NCBI RefSeq assembly: GCF_900156865.1
Contig: NZ_LT732529.1
Coordinates: forward strand, 761,056 to 825,055
Length of the DNA stretch: 64,000 nucleotides
Source: Litchfieldia sinesaloumensis
Lineage (GTDB): Bacteria > Bacillota > Bacilli > Bacillales > Bacillaceae_L
Reading direction: 5' to 3'
Numbering within the stretch: the stretch's first letter is position 1; every line of letters starts with the position of its first letter. Both the position numbers and the translations under genes were made by a program. Positions 18,258-25,822 of the stretch are shown here, piece by piece. The notes beneath the pieces were generated by a model, which was given only the letters and a program-made list of their open reading frames with translations, did not search any database and was not told the DNA's origin.

Positions 18258-18467
18258 ATGATGGTAGATAATACTCGCGATTATCATGAGCGTGACCCAC
18301 ATGTCGATGGACGATATGAAAATATAATCAATCATGATTTGGCTGGCGATAAAATAGGGATACGATCTGATGTGAATCTGGAAAACAGAGTCCAACCGAA
18401 AAATCCTTTTCAACTAAAGCCTAAAGTTGATAAGGAAATGAAGAAATTTCAGGATATGTTTGACTAA
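18258..18467 (+). CDS. hypothetical protein, 69 aa
   Basis: A 69-residue highly charged protein without hydrophobic segments (starts MMVDNTRDYHERDPH, ends with a basic/acidic helix KPKVDKEMKKFQDMF). The ATG follows GGATGAGGGGGTTTTT, and a good terminator follows, which supports a real gene. I do not recognise a family. Divergent from 17960-18151. Confidence 0.6.
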   Translation: MMVDNTRDYHERDPHVDGRYENIINHDLAGDKIGIRSDVNLENRVQPKNPFQLKPKVDKEMKKFQDMFD

Positions 18468-18483
18468 AGGAACACATGAAAAA

Positions 18484-18516
18484 CCAGCAACCCGGTCAGA
18501 GTTGCTGGCTCTTTTA
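18484..18516 (+). terminator. terminator after the 69-aa gene
   Basis: CCAGCAAC (18484-18491) pairs with GTTGCTGG (18501-18508), followed by CTCTTTT. It may also work for the opposite YjcZ gene. Confidence 0.75.
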
Positions 18517-18530
18517 TACAAAAAGTTAGT

Positions 18531-18653
18531 TTAGCACCAAGCTGCGCCAACGATGATTAGAAGAATGAACAGTACAACGATTAGCGCAAAGCCTCCGCCA
18601 AATCCATGGCCTCCATAACCATATCCACCATAGCCGTATCCACAGTAACCCAT
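18531..18653 (-). CDS. YjcZ-family sporulation protein, copy 1
   Basis: A 40-residue protein: Gly/Tyr-rich N-terminus ([15 protein letters not shown]) and a single C-terminal membrane helix ([18 protein letters not shown]). This is the pattern of the YjcZ sporulation family of Bacillus, short tail-anchored membrane proteins made during sporulation, of unclear function. The ATG at 18651-18653 follows GGGAGATGTATT. Confidence 0.85.
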   Translation of the reverse strand: MGYCGYGYGGYGYGGHGFGGGFALIVVLFILLIIVGAAWC

Positions 18654-18704
18654 AATACATCTCCCTTTCTTTTTTATATGATAAAATCTCATTTTTTTAA
18701 AGAA

Positions 18705-18806
18705 TTAATAACCTACATATGCGGCTCCAACAATGATCAATAGAATGAACAATACAACAATCAAAGCAAAGCCAGCTCCGAAACCTCCGCCGTGAGTTCC
18801 ACTCAT
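18705..18806 (-). CDS. YjcZ-family sporulation protein, copy 2
   Basis: A 33-residue protein with a short Gly-rich start (MSGTHGGGFGAG) and the same membrane helix as copy 1 ([17 protein letters not shown] is identical over 17 residues). The ATG at 18804-18806 follows GGAGGTGTTCTAA. It is 51 bp upstream of copy 1 on the same strand, so the pair looks like a tandem duplication and one transcript. Confidence 0.85.
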   Translation of the reverse strand: MSGTHGGGFGAGFALIVVLFILLIIVGAAYVGY

Positions 18807-18955
18807 TTAGAACACCTCCATCTCTATTTGTTATATCCTATGGAAGTTGTTCATTTTTCGTAAGGTACAAATCCCCAATTTTCTTCAGTTTTTTAGACTA
18901 TCGCCATTTTGAAATATGATATGATGATAATAAAAAAAACAAGGGGGACTTGGTG

Positions 18956-19843
18956 ATGGTACATACTAATGGGTTAAATGAGAAAACAGTGGTAGGATTT
19001 ATCGGTTTAGGTGTCATGGGAAAAAGCATGGCAGGTCATATTCTTGGTAAGGGACATAAAGTTCTTGTCTATACCCGTACGAAAGAAAAAGCTTCAGAGC
19101 TTGTTGAAAATGGGGCAATTTGGAAGCAGTCTGTCGCAGAACTTGCAAAAGAGGCAAACATAGTGATTACAATGGTTGGTTATCCCTATGATGTGGAAGA
19201 AGTCTATCTAGCAGAGGATGGTTTGCTCGCTCATGCAAAGGAAGGAACTTACTTTATTGATATGACCACTTCTACACCTTCATTGGCTAGTAAAATCTAT
19301 AAATTGGCAAAGCAAAAGGGGATGTATGCCCTCGATGCGCCGGTGTCTGGTGGCGACGTTGGTGCAAAAGAGGCGAGATTAGCCATTATGGTCGGTGGTG
19401 ATGAGCATGTCTTTGAGGCTTGTAGGCCAATTCTTGAAATAATGGGGCAAAACATTGTCTATCAAGGGCCAGCAGGCTCAGGCCAACATACAAAAATGTG
19501 TAACCAGATTGCAATTGCATCAAATATGATTGGGGTGGCGGAGGCTATGGTTTATGCGAAAAAATCTGGTCTTGACCCTGAGACTGTATTAAAAAGTATT
19601 TCATCCGGTGCGGCTGGGAGTTGGTCACTGAGTAATCTTGCACCAAGAATGATTGCAGATAATTTTGAGCCTGGTTTTTATATCAAACATTTTATCAAAG
19701 ATATGGGAATTGCTCTGGAAGAAGCAAAAGCAATGGGAATGAAAACACCAGGCCTAGAACTTGCAAAAGAAATGTACGATGAACTAGCCGAAAAAGGCGA
19801 AGAAAACAGCGGAACCCAAGCCATTTATAAATTGTGGAAGTAA
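18956..19843 (+). CDS. ykwC: NAD(P)-dependent beta-hydroxyacid dehydrogenase (YkwC)
   Basis: A 295-residue member of the 3-hydroxyisobutyrate dehydrogenase / 6-phosphogluconate-like family. Rossmann motif GFIGLGVMGKSMAGH near the N-terminus, catalytic region DAPVSGGDVGAKEARL, and the active-site Lys region GSGQHTKMCNQ (Lys near 175). It oxidises a beta-hydroxy acid; the in vivo substrate is unknown. Position after ykwB follows B. subtilis. Three starts stand in a row (TTG 18950, GTG 18953, ATG 18956); ATG has the best spacing (8 bases) to AAGGGGG. Confidence 0.93.
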   Translation: MVHTNGLNEKTVVGFIGLGVMGKSMAGHILGKGHKVLVYTRTKEKASELVENGAIWKQSVAELAKEANIVITMVGYPYDVEEVYLAEDGLLAHAKEGTYFIDMTTSTPSLASKIYKLAKQKGMYALDAPVSGGDVGAKEARLAIMVGGDEHVFEACRPILEIMGQNIVYQGPAGSGQHTKMCNQIAIASNMIGVAEAMVYAKKSGLDPETVLKSISSGAAGSWSLSNLAPRMIADNFEPGFYIKHFIKDMGIALEEAKAMGMKTPGLELAKEMYDELAEKGEENSGTQAIYKLWK

Positions 19844-19935
19844 CAGGTATGTTCAAAGTCACTTCCCCATTGGTGCATAGGAAATCCTCTACGAGAAGAA
19901 AATAAGTAGGAAGATTTCTAAGGGGGTGCACGAAC

Positions 19936-20118
19936 ATGGCAAAGCGTAATAAGAAGAATGATCCTGAACAAAAAAATAAACAAGGCTTTGACTCAGCTGT
20001 AACAGACACTGAATTTGGTAAAGAGTTTGGTAGCGCAGCGGCAAACAGAGCACATAAGAAAAAAGCCAAAAAAGAAAAAGCTTCTAAAAATGATGGGAAA
20101 TACGAAGGTGGACTTTAA
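19936..20118 (+). CDS. small basic protein, 60 aa, possibly spore-related
   Basis: A 60-residue, very Lys-rich, Ala/Gly-containing hydrophilic protein (FDSAVTDTEFGKEFGSAAAN in the middle, flanked by KKK clusters). A strong ribosome site (AAGGGGGTG, 8 bases) and a perfect terminator mark a real gene. Composition recalls minor small acid-soluble spore proteins, but I see no diagnostic motif, so the family is not assigned. Confidence 0.65.
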   Translation: MAKRNKKNDPEQKNKQGFDSAVTDTEFGKEFGSAAANRAHKKKAKKEKASKNDGKYEGGL

Positions 20119-20124
20119 TAAGGA

Positions 20125-20158
20125 ATCGACAAGTGTAACACGCTTGTCGATTTTTTAC
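20125..20158 (+). terminator. terminator after the 60-aa gene
   Basis: AATCGACAAG (20125-20134) pairs with CTTGTCGATT (20143-20152), followed by TTTTT. Confidence 0.88.
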
Positions 20159-20230
20159 TATGTTTGGTTTAGAATTTTTAGAAAAAACATTGAATAATTT
20201 CAGTAAACAGTAGTAATATAGAATTATGTT

Positions 20231-20254
20231 TACATACCAACCGGTTAGTAAGTA
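20231..20254 (+). promoter_or_regulatory. predicted TetR-type operator 1
   Basis: A 24-bp palindrome centred on AACCGGTT: left arm TACATACCAACC, right arm GGTTAGTAAGTA, 20 of 24 positions symmetric. An almost identical copy at 24680-24703 precedes the second half of the cluster, and a TetR-family gene lies between them. Site 1 is 15 bp before the first acyl-CoA dehydrogenase, a position suited to repression. Confidence 0.8.
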
Positions 20255-20269
20255 GAGACGAGATGGGGG

Positions 20270-21490
20270 ATGATGACAATAAATTTTTCTCATTCTAATA
20301 AGGTTATTGCACTCCAAGAAAAGGTAAACGCTTTCATGGTGGAATATATATATCCAAATGAAAAAGTGTATGAAGAACAATTAAATCAGCAAGATAACCG
20401 ATGGACAGATGTACCACCTATTATGGAGGAGCTTAAGGAAAAGGCAAGAAAACAAGGATTATGGAATTTATTTCTTCCTGAAAGTGAGTACGGTGCTGGT
20501 CTTACAAATGTAGAATATGCACCACTTTGTGAAATCATGGGAAGATCTCTGATAGCACCAGAAGTTTTTAATTGCAATGCTCCAGATACAGGGAATATGG
20601 AGGTTCTTGTTCGTTATGGGACAAACGAGCAAAAGGAGGCTTGGCTAAAGCCATTATTAAATGGTGAAATCCGGTCTTGCTTTTCAATGACTGAACCAGA
20701 TGTAGCTTCATCAGATGCAACTAATATAGAAGCAAGCATTGTTCGTGACGGAGATGAATATATACTTAATGGTAAAAAGTGGTGGTCTTCGGGGGCAGGT
20801 GACCCACGCTGCAAAATTTCAATATTTATGGGGAAAACAAATCCAAAAGGACCAACATATGAACAACAATCTATGATTCTCGTACCACTAGATACTCCCG
20901 GAGTGAAAATTGAACGTATGCTCCCAGTGTTCGGGTACGATCATGCTCCTCATGGTCATGCAGAAATTACATACGAAAATGTACGAATTCCTGTTACCAA
21001 TATGATTTGGGGAGAAGGAAAGGGATTTGCTATTGCACAAGGCAGGCTGGGACCCGGTCGTATCCATCATTGCATGCGTCTAATTGGTGCAGCAGAACGC
21101 GCCCTTGAGCAAATGTGTAAACGAGTCAAGCGACGTACCACCTTTGGACGTGCCCTCGCTAGTCAAGGTGTGATCCAAGACTGGATTGCTACGTCTCGAA
21201 TCGAAATAGAACAAGCTCGGTTACTCACAATGAAAGCAGCACATATGATGGATACGGTTGGAAACAAGGCCGCGAAAGCAGAAATTGCGATGATAAAAGT
21301 TGTCGCGCCAAGTATGGCTTTAAAAGTCATTGATCGTGCCATTCAGGCGTTTGGAGCTGCTGGGGTTTCTGATGATTTTCCATTTGCCGCACATTGGGCA
21401 AACGCTAGAACTCTACGACTTGCAGATGGGCCTGATGAAGTTCATAAAGCACAGATCGCCAAATTGGAGCTTAGAAAATACATTGACTAA
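20270..21490 (+). CDS. acyl-CoA dehydrogenase, ACAD10/ACAD11-like (Asp in place of catalytic Glu)
   Basis: A 406-residue flavoprotein. It follows the dehydrogenase domain of animal ACAD11 closely: [67 protein letters not shown] and [13 protein letters not shown]. The C-terminal active-site region reads [11 protein letters not shown], where ordinary acyl-CoA dehydrogenases have ..YEGTNEI; the catalytic-base Glu is thus Asp. In ACAD10/11 and in Pseudomonas LvaC this subfamily acts on 4-phosphooxyacyl-CoA, removing the phosphate. The kinase half that is fused in ACAD11 is a separate gene here (24735-25796). Start ATG 20270 or ATG 20273. First gene of the operon with SDR, ligase and TetR. Confidence 0.9.
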   Translation: MMTINFSHSNKVIALQEKVNAFMVEYIYPNEKVYEEQLNQQDNRWTDVPPIMEELKEKARKQGLWNLFLPESEYGAGLTNVEYAPLCEIMGRSLIAPEVFNCNAPDTGNMEVLVRYGTNEQKEAWLKPLLNGEIRSCFSMTEPDVASSDATNIEASIVRDGDEYILNGKKWWSSGAGDPRCKISIFMGKTNPKGPTYEQQSMILVPLDTPGVKIERMLPVFGYDHAPHGHAEITYENVRIPVTNMIWGEGKGFAIAQGRLGPGRIHHCMRLIGAAERALEQMCKRVKRRTTFGRALASQGVIQDWIATSRIEIEQARLLTMKAAHMMDTVGNKAAKAEIAMIKVVAPSMALKVIDRAIQAFGAAGVSDDFPFAAHWANARTLRLADGPDEVHKAQIAKLELRKYID

Positions 21491-21505
21491 AAATGAGGTG
21501 GGAGA

Positions 21506-22279
21506 ATGAGAGTTCTAGAGATGTTCAGTTTAAAAGGAAAGACAGCGATTGTTACAGGTGGTGGAAGAGGGCTTGGTGAACAAATTGCAGAAGGATTTGC
21601 CGAAGCTGGCGCAAATGTTGTTGTTTGCTCAAGAAAACTTGAGGCTTGTATAGAAGTAAGAAACCGCCTAGAAGCGCTGGGTGTGAAATCACTTGCGCTC
21701 CAATGCGACGTAACAAATCCTCAGGATGTACAAAAAGTCGTTGAAGAGACAGTAAAAGCATTTGGCAAAATTGACATTCTAGTCAATAATAGTGGCGCAA
21801 CTTGGGGTGCACCTGTAGTGGATATGCCGTTTGATGCGTGGGAAAAGGTGATGTCGGTTAATGTGAATGGCACATTTCTGATGAGCCAGGCCGTTGGTAA
21901 GGTGATGATTGAACAGAATGCTGGGAAAATCATTAATATTTCTTCAGTTGCTGGCTTAGGAGGGATTGACCCACGATTCATGGACACGATTGGTTACAAT
22001 ACGAGTAAAGGTGCGATTATAACTTTTACAAAGGATTTAGCTGCAAAATGGGGACCTCATAATATTAATGTAAACTCTATTGCCCCAGGCTTTTTCCCGA
22101 CAAAGATGTCAAAAGTCACAATTGAAAGGGGGGGAGATTATCTCAAGGACGTGACTCCACTAAAACGCATAGGAACGAACAATGATCTAAAAGGAGTTGC
22201 GGTGTTCTTAGCATCAAGTGCTGCGGATTTTATTACTGGAGACACCATTATAGTTGATGGTGGTATGCATACTTCATAA
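21506..22279 (+). CDS. short-chain dehydrogenase/reductase
   Basis: A 257-residue classical SDR. NAD(P) motif TGGGRGLG (about residues 18-25), NNSGA (about 92), catalytic Ser in ISSVAG, and YNTSK with the catalytic Tyr and Lys. C-terminal DTIIVDGG as usual. It is a 2-/3-/4-oxoacyl or hydroxyacyl oxidoreductase by family; position between the ACAD11-like dehydrogenase and the ligase suggests acyl-CoA-type substrates, as with LvaD that reduces the 4-oxo group of levulinyl-CoA. ATG 21506 follows GAGGTGGGAG; gap to the upstream gene is only 15 bp. Confidence 0.9.
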   Translation: MRVLEMFSLKGKTAIVTGGGRGLGEQIAEGFAEAGANVVVCSRKLEACIEVRNRLEALGVKSLALQCDVTNPQDVQKVVEETVKAFGKIDILVNNSGATWGAPVVDMPFDAWEKVMSVNVNGTFLMSQAVGKVMIEQNAGKIINISSVAGLGGIDPRFMDTIGYNTSKGAIITFTKDLAAKWGPHNINVNSIAPGFFPTKMSKVTIERGGDYLKDVTPLKRIGTNNDLKGVAVFLASSAADFITGDTIIVDGGMHTS

Positions 22280-22390
22280 AAGGGGGGGATTCATAACAAC
22301 GAAAACTTAGGTGGAGCATACATGTTAAACATCTCAGAACCTCAGATTGTGAACAATCAAATTTTAGTTAATTTATTGGAGGGGTTTTAC

Positions 22391-24004
22391 ATGAGTGAGA
22401 GAGTATGGTTAAAGCATTATCCACCAACGTCAAATGCAGAGATAGAAATTCCAAACATGTCTTTAGGGCAGGTTCTCCAAGAAACTACAGCAAAAATTCC
22501 ACAAAATGAAGCCATTATTTTTTACCACAAAAGAATGACTTACCAGGAATTATCTGGTATGGTTCACGTATTTACATCAGCTTTACAGGAAGCAGGCATC
22601 CAAAAAGGAGATCGGGTAGCGATTATGTTACCGAACTGTCCACAGTATGTGATCTCATACTATGGATCGCTAAATGCTGGCGCTATTGTCACACAGATTA
22701 ATCCCCTACTAGTTGAAAGGGAACTGCAGTACATTTTGGCTGACTCTGGAGCTGAAACCATTGTTGTAATGGATACACTTTATCCAAGAGTAAAAGCTGT
22801 AAAACCACATACAAATGTGAAAACAATTATTACGGTTAGTCTACAGCCGACCGAAATGGAATTGTCATCTGACAAAACGTTTGAACAATTTATGCAATCT
22901 GCAACAGGAACAGTTACACCTGTTGATATAGAGCCTGAACATGACATCGCAGTTCTCCAATACACAGGTGGTACGACTGGGCGATCAAAGGGAGCGATGT
23001 TAACGCACCGAAATATAGTGGCCAACATTGTTCAATCCTATGAGTTTTTTAAAAGTGAAATTATGTTCGGGAAAGAGCGTTCTCTGACTGTCATACCACT
23101 ATTCCATGTTTTTGGAATGACATCAGGGATGAATCTGTCCATTTTTGTTGGTGCAGCAAATACCCTTTTACCAAAATTTGATGTTGAAGAACTTCTTGAA
23201 ACAATTAGTCGTGAACAACCAACGATGTTCCCTGGAGTTCCAACAATGTATGTTGCTTTAACTAATCATCCGAAGGCTTTAGATTATGATTTAAGTAGTA
23301 TTCGAGTTTGTAATAGTGGTAGTGCACCAATGCCAGTAGAGCTTATGAAAGAGTTTGAACGAAAGACAGGGGCACTTATACTTGAAGGCTATGGGTTGTC
23401 TGAGGCATCTCCTGTAACCCATTGTAATCCAATTTTTGCAGAAAGAAAGCCAGGAAGTATTGGGATTGGAATACCAAATACGGACTATAAGGTTGTGGAT
23501 GTGGCAACAGGTGGCAATGAGGTTCCCCCTGGTGACCTTGGAGAATTAATTGTCAAAGGTCCCCAAGTCATGAAAGGTTATTGGAATATGCCAGAAGAAA
23601 CTGCTATTGCACTCCGAGATGGTTGGCTATATACAGGCGACATAGCAAAGATGGATGAAGAGGGTTATGTATATATAATGGATCGCAAAAAAGATATGAT
23701 TATCGCAAGTGGTTATAATATTTATCCGCGTGATATCGAGGAAGTTTTATACGAACATCCTTCCGTTCAAGAAGCAGTTGTCATTGGTATCCCAGATGAG
23801 TATAGAGGCGAAACCGTCAAGGCATTTGTAGTTCTAAAACAAGGGAAAACGGCGTCTGACGAGGAGATTATTTCATTCTGTAAACAGCATTTGGCAGTAT
23901 ATAAGGTCCCTAAAATGCTGGAGTTTAGACAAGAACTTCCGAAAACAAATGTAGGTAAGATTTTAAGAAGAGTTCTACGTGAAGAGGTAATTCATCCAAA
24001 GTAA
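22391..24004 (+). CDS. long-chain fatty acyl-CoA ligase (AMP-forming)
   Basis: A 537-residue adenylate-forming enzyme that activates a carboxylic acid to its CoA ester. AMP-binding loop YTGGTTGRSKGAMLTHRN, EGYGLSEASPVTH, YTGDIAKMDEEGY and the hinge DRKKDMIIASGYNIYPRDIE are all present, with the C-terminal Lys in KTNVGKILRR. ATG 22391 is chosen because GGAGGGG stands six bases upstream and similar ligases begin near residue MSERVWLKHYP; a frame extension to ATG 22322 exists with no comparable site. Same operon as the ACAD11-like dehydrogenase and SDR; supplies their CoA substrates. Confidence 0.92.
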   Translation: MSERVWLKHYPPTSNAEIEIPNMSLGQVLQETTAKIPQNEAIIFYHKRMTYQELSGMVHVFTSALQEAGIQKGDRVAIMLPNCPQYVISYYGSLNAGAIVTQINPLLVERELQYILADSGAETIVVMDTLYPRVKAVKPHTNVKTIITVSLQPTEMELSSDKTFEQFMQSATGTVTPVDIEPEHDIAVLQYTGGTTGRSKGAMLTHRNIVANIVQSYEFFKSEIMFGKERSLTVIPLFHVFGMTSGMNLSIFVGAANTLLPKFDVEELLETISREQPTMFPGVPTMYVALTNHPKALDYDLSSIRVCNSGSAPMPVELMKEFERKTGALILEGYGLSEASPVTHCNPIFAERKPGSIGIGIPNTDYKVVDVATGGNEVPPGDLGELIVKGPQVMKGYWNMPEETAIALRDGWLYTGDIAKMDEEGYVYIMDRKKDMIIASGYNIYPRDIEEVLYEHPSVQEAVVIGIPDEYRGETVKAFVVLKQGKTASDEEIISFCKQHLAVYKVPKMLEFRQELPKTNVGKILRRVLREEVIHPK

Positions 24005-24052
24005 AGATATGATATAATCGTTTTCAAACAAACATGCAAGAGAGGAAACCTC

Positions 24053-24619
24053 ATGAAGAACAAAATTACTGAACAAAGCATTCTACTTTTTCAAAAAAAA
24101 GGATTCTCTGAAACCTCTATACAAGATATTGTGGATGCTCTTGGAGTTACGAAAGGTACCTTTTATTATTATTTTTCAAGTAAGGAAGAGCTTTTGAAAG
24201 ATATCCAATTAGGTTATATCAATGAGCTCCTAGAAGAACAGGAAGAAATCATTGCAAAGAAGGATATTAATTGTAAAACAAAGCTTTTTGAAATTCTTTA
24301 TTTGCTGCTACGTAATATTGATAAGAACGGTGCAAGTGCAAAGGTGTTCTTCCGTGAGATGATTAATCTAAGCGATCAATATTTAGCTCAGATTATTCCG
24401 AAACGAGATCAGTTTCGCATTAACATCCAAGAAGTATTGCAAGAAGGCAAGAATCGGGGCGAATTCCGAAGTGATTTAAGTATTGATATTACTACATTTG
24501 GGATACTCGGAATGGTTAATTGGAGCTACCAATGGTTCAATCCAACAGGAACACTTTCAGAACAAGAAGTGGCGAACATTTATATTGATATGATTCTAAA
24601 CGGTATTAATAGTAAATAG
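24053..24619 (+). CDS. TetR-family transcriptional regulator
   Basis: A 188-residue repressor. N-terminal helix-turn-helix: FSETSIQDIVDALGVTKGTF followed by YYYFSSKEELL, the TetR_N signature. The C-terminal ligand domain (about 75-188) resembles acyl-CoA-responsive regulators of fatty acid degradation. It is last in the first unit and directly before operator 2; a -10 like TATAAT (24013-24018) may give it some expression of its own. It is the obvious candidate to bind the two 24-bp palindromes, with an acyl-CoA of the pathway as inducer (inference). Confidence 0.9.
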   Translation: MKNKITEQSILLFQKKGFSETSIQDIVDALGVTKGTFYYYFSSKEELLKDIQLGYINELLEEQEEIIAKKDINCKTKLFEILYLLLRNIDKNGASAKVFFREMINLSDQYLAQIIPKRDQFRINIQEVLQEGKNRGEFRSDLSIDITTFGILGMVNWSYQWFNPTGTLSEQEVANIYIDMILNGINSK

Positions 24620-24627
24620 ACTAGAAG

Positions 24628-24655
24628 GGAATCCCATCCAATCTATTGGGATTCC
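24628..24655 (+). terminator. probable terminator after the TetR gene
   Basis: GGAATCCCA (24628-24636) pairs with TGGGATTCC (24647-24655). The T-run begins only after about 10 bases, so efficiency may be low and some transcripts may continue into the second unit. Confidence 0.55.
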
Positions 24656-24679
24656 TATAAGATTAATTTTTTTATCATT

Positions 24680-24703
24680 TACATACCAACCGGTCAGTAA
24701 GTA
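24680..24703 (+). promoter_or_regulatory. predicted TetR-type operator 2
   Basis: Left arm TACATACCAACC, right arm GGTCAGTAAGTA: 23 of 24 positions identical to operator 1 (20231-20254), the single change being T to C in the right arm. The preceding TT is also shared. It lies 31 bp before the phosphotransferase gene. Confidence 0.8.
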
Positions 24704-24734
24704 ATATTTTTGATAAAAGGGGGGGCGTTACCTG

Positions 24735-25796
24735 ATGAATGAATTCTCCGATACCGTACCTGTAAGGAAGGGTGAGGAATTAGAGATTCCAAGGCTTGAG
24801 CATTTTTTACAAGAAAACCTCGAAGATTTGCCAGCTGGGAATTTAGAGATAAAGCAATTTGGGGCAGGTCACTCTAATCTCACCTATCAATTAAAAATAG
24901 ATAATTGGGAGGCCGTTCTACGTAGGCCACCACATGGACCTGTTGCTCCAAAAGCCCATGATATGAAACGTGAATTTCAAATTTTAAATGAAGTACATAC
25001 CTTGTATCCGTTAGCACCAAAGCCATTCTTATATTCAGATGATGAATCTATTGTGGGAAGTCCATTTTTTATTATGGAGAGAAAACGTGGAATTGTGTTA
25101 GATACCTCATTTCCTCCGAATGTAGCACCAAAGCCCCAACTTTGTCGCGACATATCTGAAAAAATGGTGGATAACCTTATTCGACTTCATGAAATTGATT
25201 ATAAAGAAACAGGTCTTGTAAGAATGGCAAAGCCTGAAGGGTTTATGGAAAGACAGGTACAAGGTTGGATTACTAGATATGAACGAGCGAAGACAGACGA
25301 TGTTACGGGTATCGAAACGCTAAAAAAGTGGTTAATTAACTCGATTCCTTTTTCAGCTGCACCGACTATCATTCACTATGATTACAAACTAAATAATATG
25401 ATGTTTTCTGATAATTTGTCAGAAATGGTAGGGCTGTTTGACTGGGAAATGACAACAGTTGGTGATCCTCTAGCTGATGTAGGAGCTGCAATGAGTTACT
25501 GGATTCAAGCTAGTGATTCTGATTTATTGAAACAAGGGTTAGGAAAGCCACGTATTACTGTGCTGGAGGGCTTTTTGACGAGAGACGAATTCATCGAGCG
25601 ATATGCTCAGAAAAGCGGTCGTGATGTTTCAGCAATGAATTTTTATTTATCGTTTGCTTATTTTAAACTTGCTGTAATTTGTCAGCAAATCTATTATCGC
25701 TATAAAAAAGGTCAAACAAGAGACCCTAGGTTTGCTCATTTTGGCATATTTATAAATGGTCTTATACAAACAGCAGTAGCTTCGACAAAGAGCTAA
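24735..25796 (+). CDS. phosphotransferase (APH fold), similar to the kinase domain of ACAD10/ACAD11
   Basis: A 353-residue kinase-like protein. The N-lobe has KQFGAGHSNLTYQL and the ATP-lysine strand AVLRRPPHGPVAPKAHDM, with KREFQIL as the pairing Glu. The C-lobe has the catalytic loop IIHYDYKLNNMMF (usually HGDxxxxN, here HYDYKLNN; Asp and Asn kept) and the metal-binding LFDWEMTTVGDPLADVG. This is the pattern of ACAD11's N-terminal half and of LvaA, which phosphorylate the 4-hydroxyl of a 4-hydroxyacyl-CoA, not of drug-resistance enzymes. ATG 24735 follows AAAGGGGGGGCGTTACCTG. First gene of the second unit, behind operator 2. Confidence 0.88.
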   Translation: MNEFSDTVPVRKGEELEIPRLEHFLQENLEDLPAGNLEIKQFGAGHSNLTYQLKIDNWEAVLRRPPHGPVAPKAHDMKREFQILNEVHTLYPLAPKPFLYSDDESIVGSPFFIMERKRGIVLDTSFPPNVAPKPQLCRDISEKMVDNLIRLHEIDYKETGLVRMAKPEGFMERQVQGWITRYERAKTDDVTGIETLKKWLINSIPFSAAPTIIHYDYKLNNMMFSDNLSEMVGLFDWEMTTVGDPLADVGAAMSYWIQASDSDLLKQGLGKPRITVLEGFLTRDEFIERYAQKSGRDVSAMNFYLSFAYFKLAVICQQIYYRYKKGQTRDPRFAHFGIFINGLIQTAVASTKS

Positions 25797-25822
25797 GAAT
25801 ATTTAATAAGGGGTGAATTCAA

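Noticed and set aside
24005-24052. Operator copy before the TetR gene itself
   Set aside because: No match to the 24-bp palindrome; the only features are a -10-like TATAAT and a poor cre-like sequence with three mismatches.
24735-25796. Aminoglycoside resistance phosphotransferase
   Set aside because: The APH fold is there, but sequence follows the ACAD10/11 and LvaA group, the gene sits in an acyl-CoA operon, and the Brenner loop is HYDYKLNN, not HGD; drug resistance is improbable.
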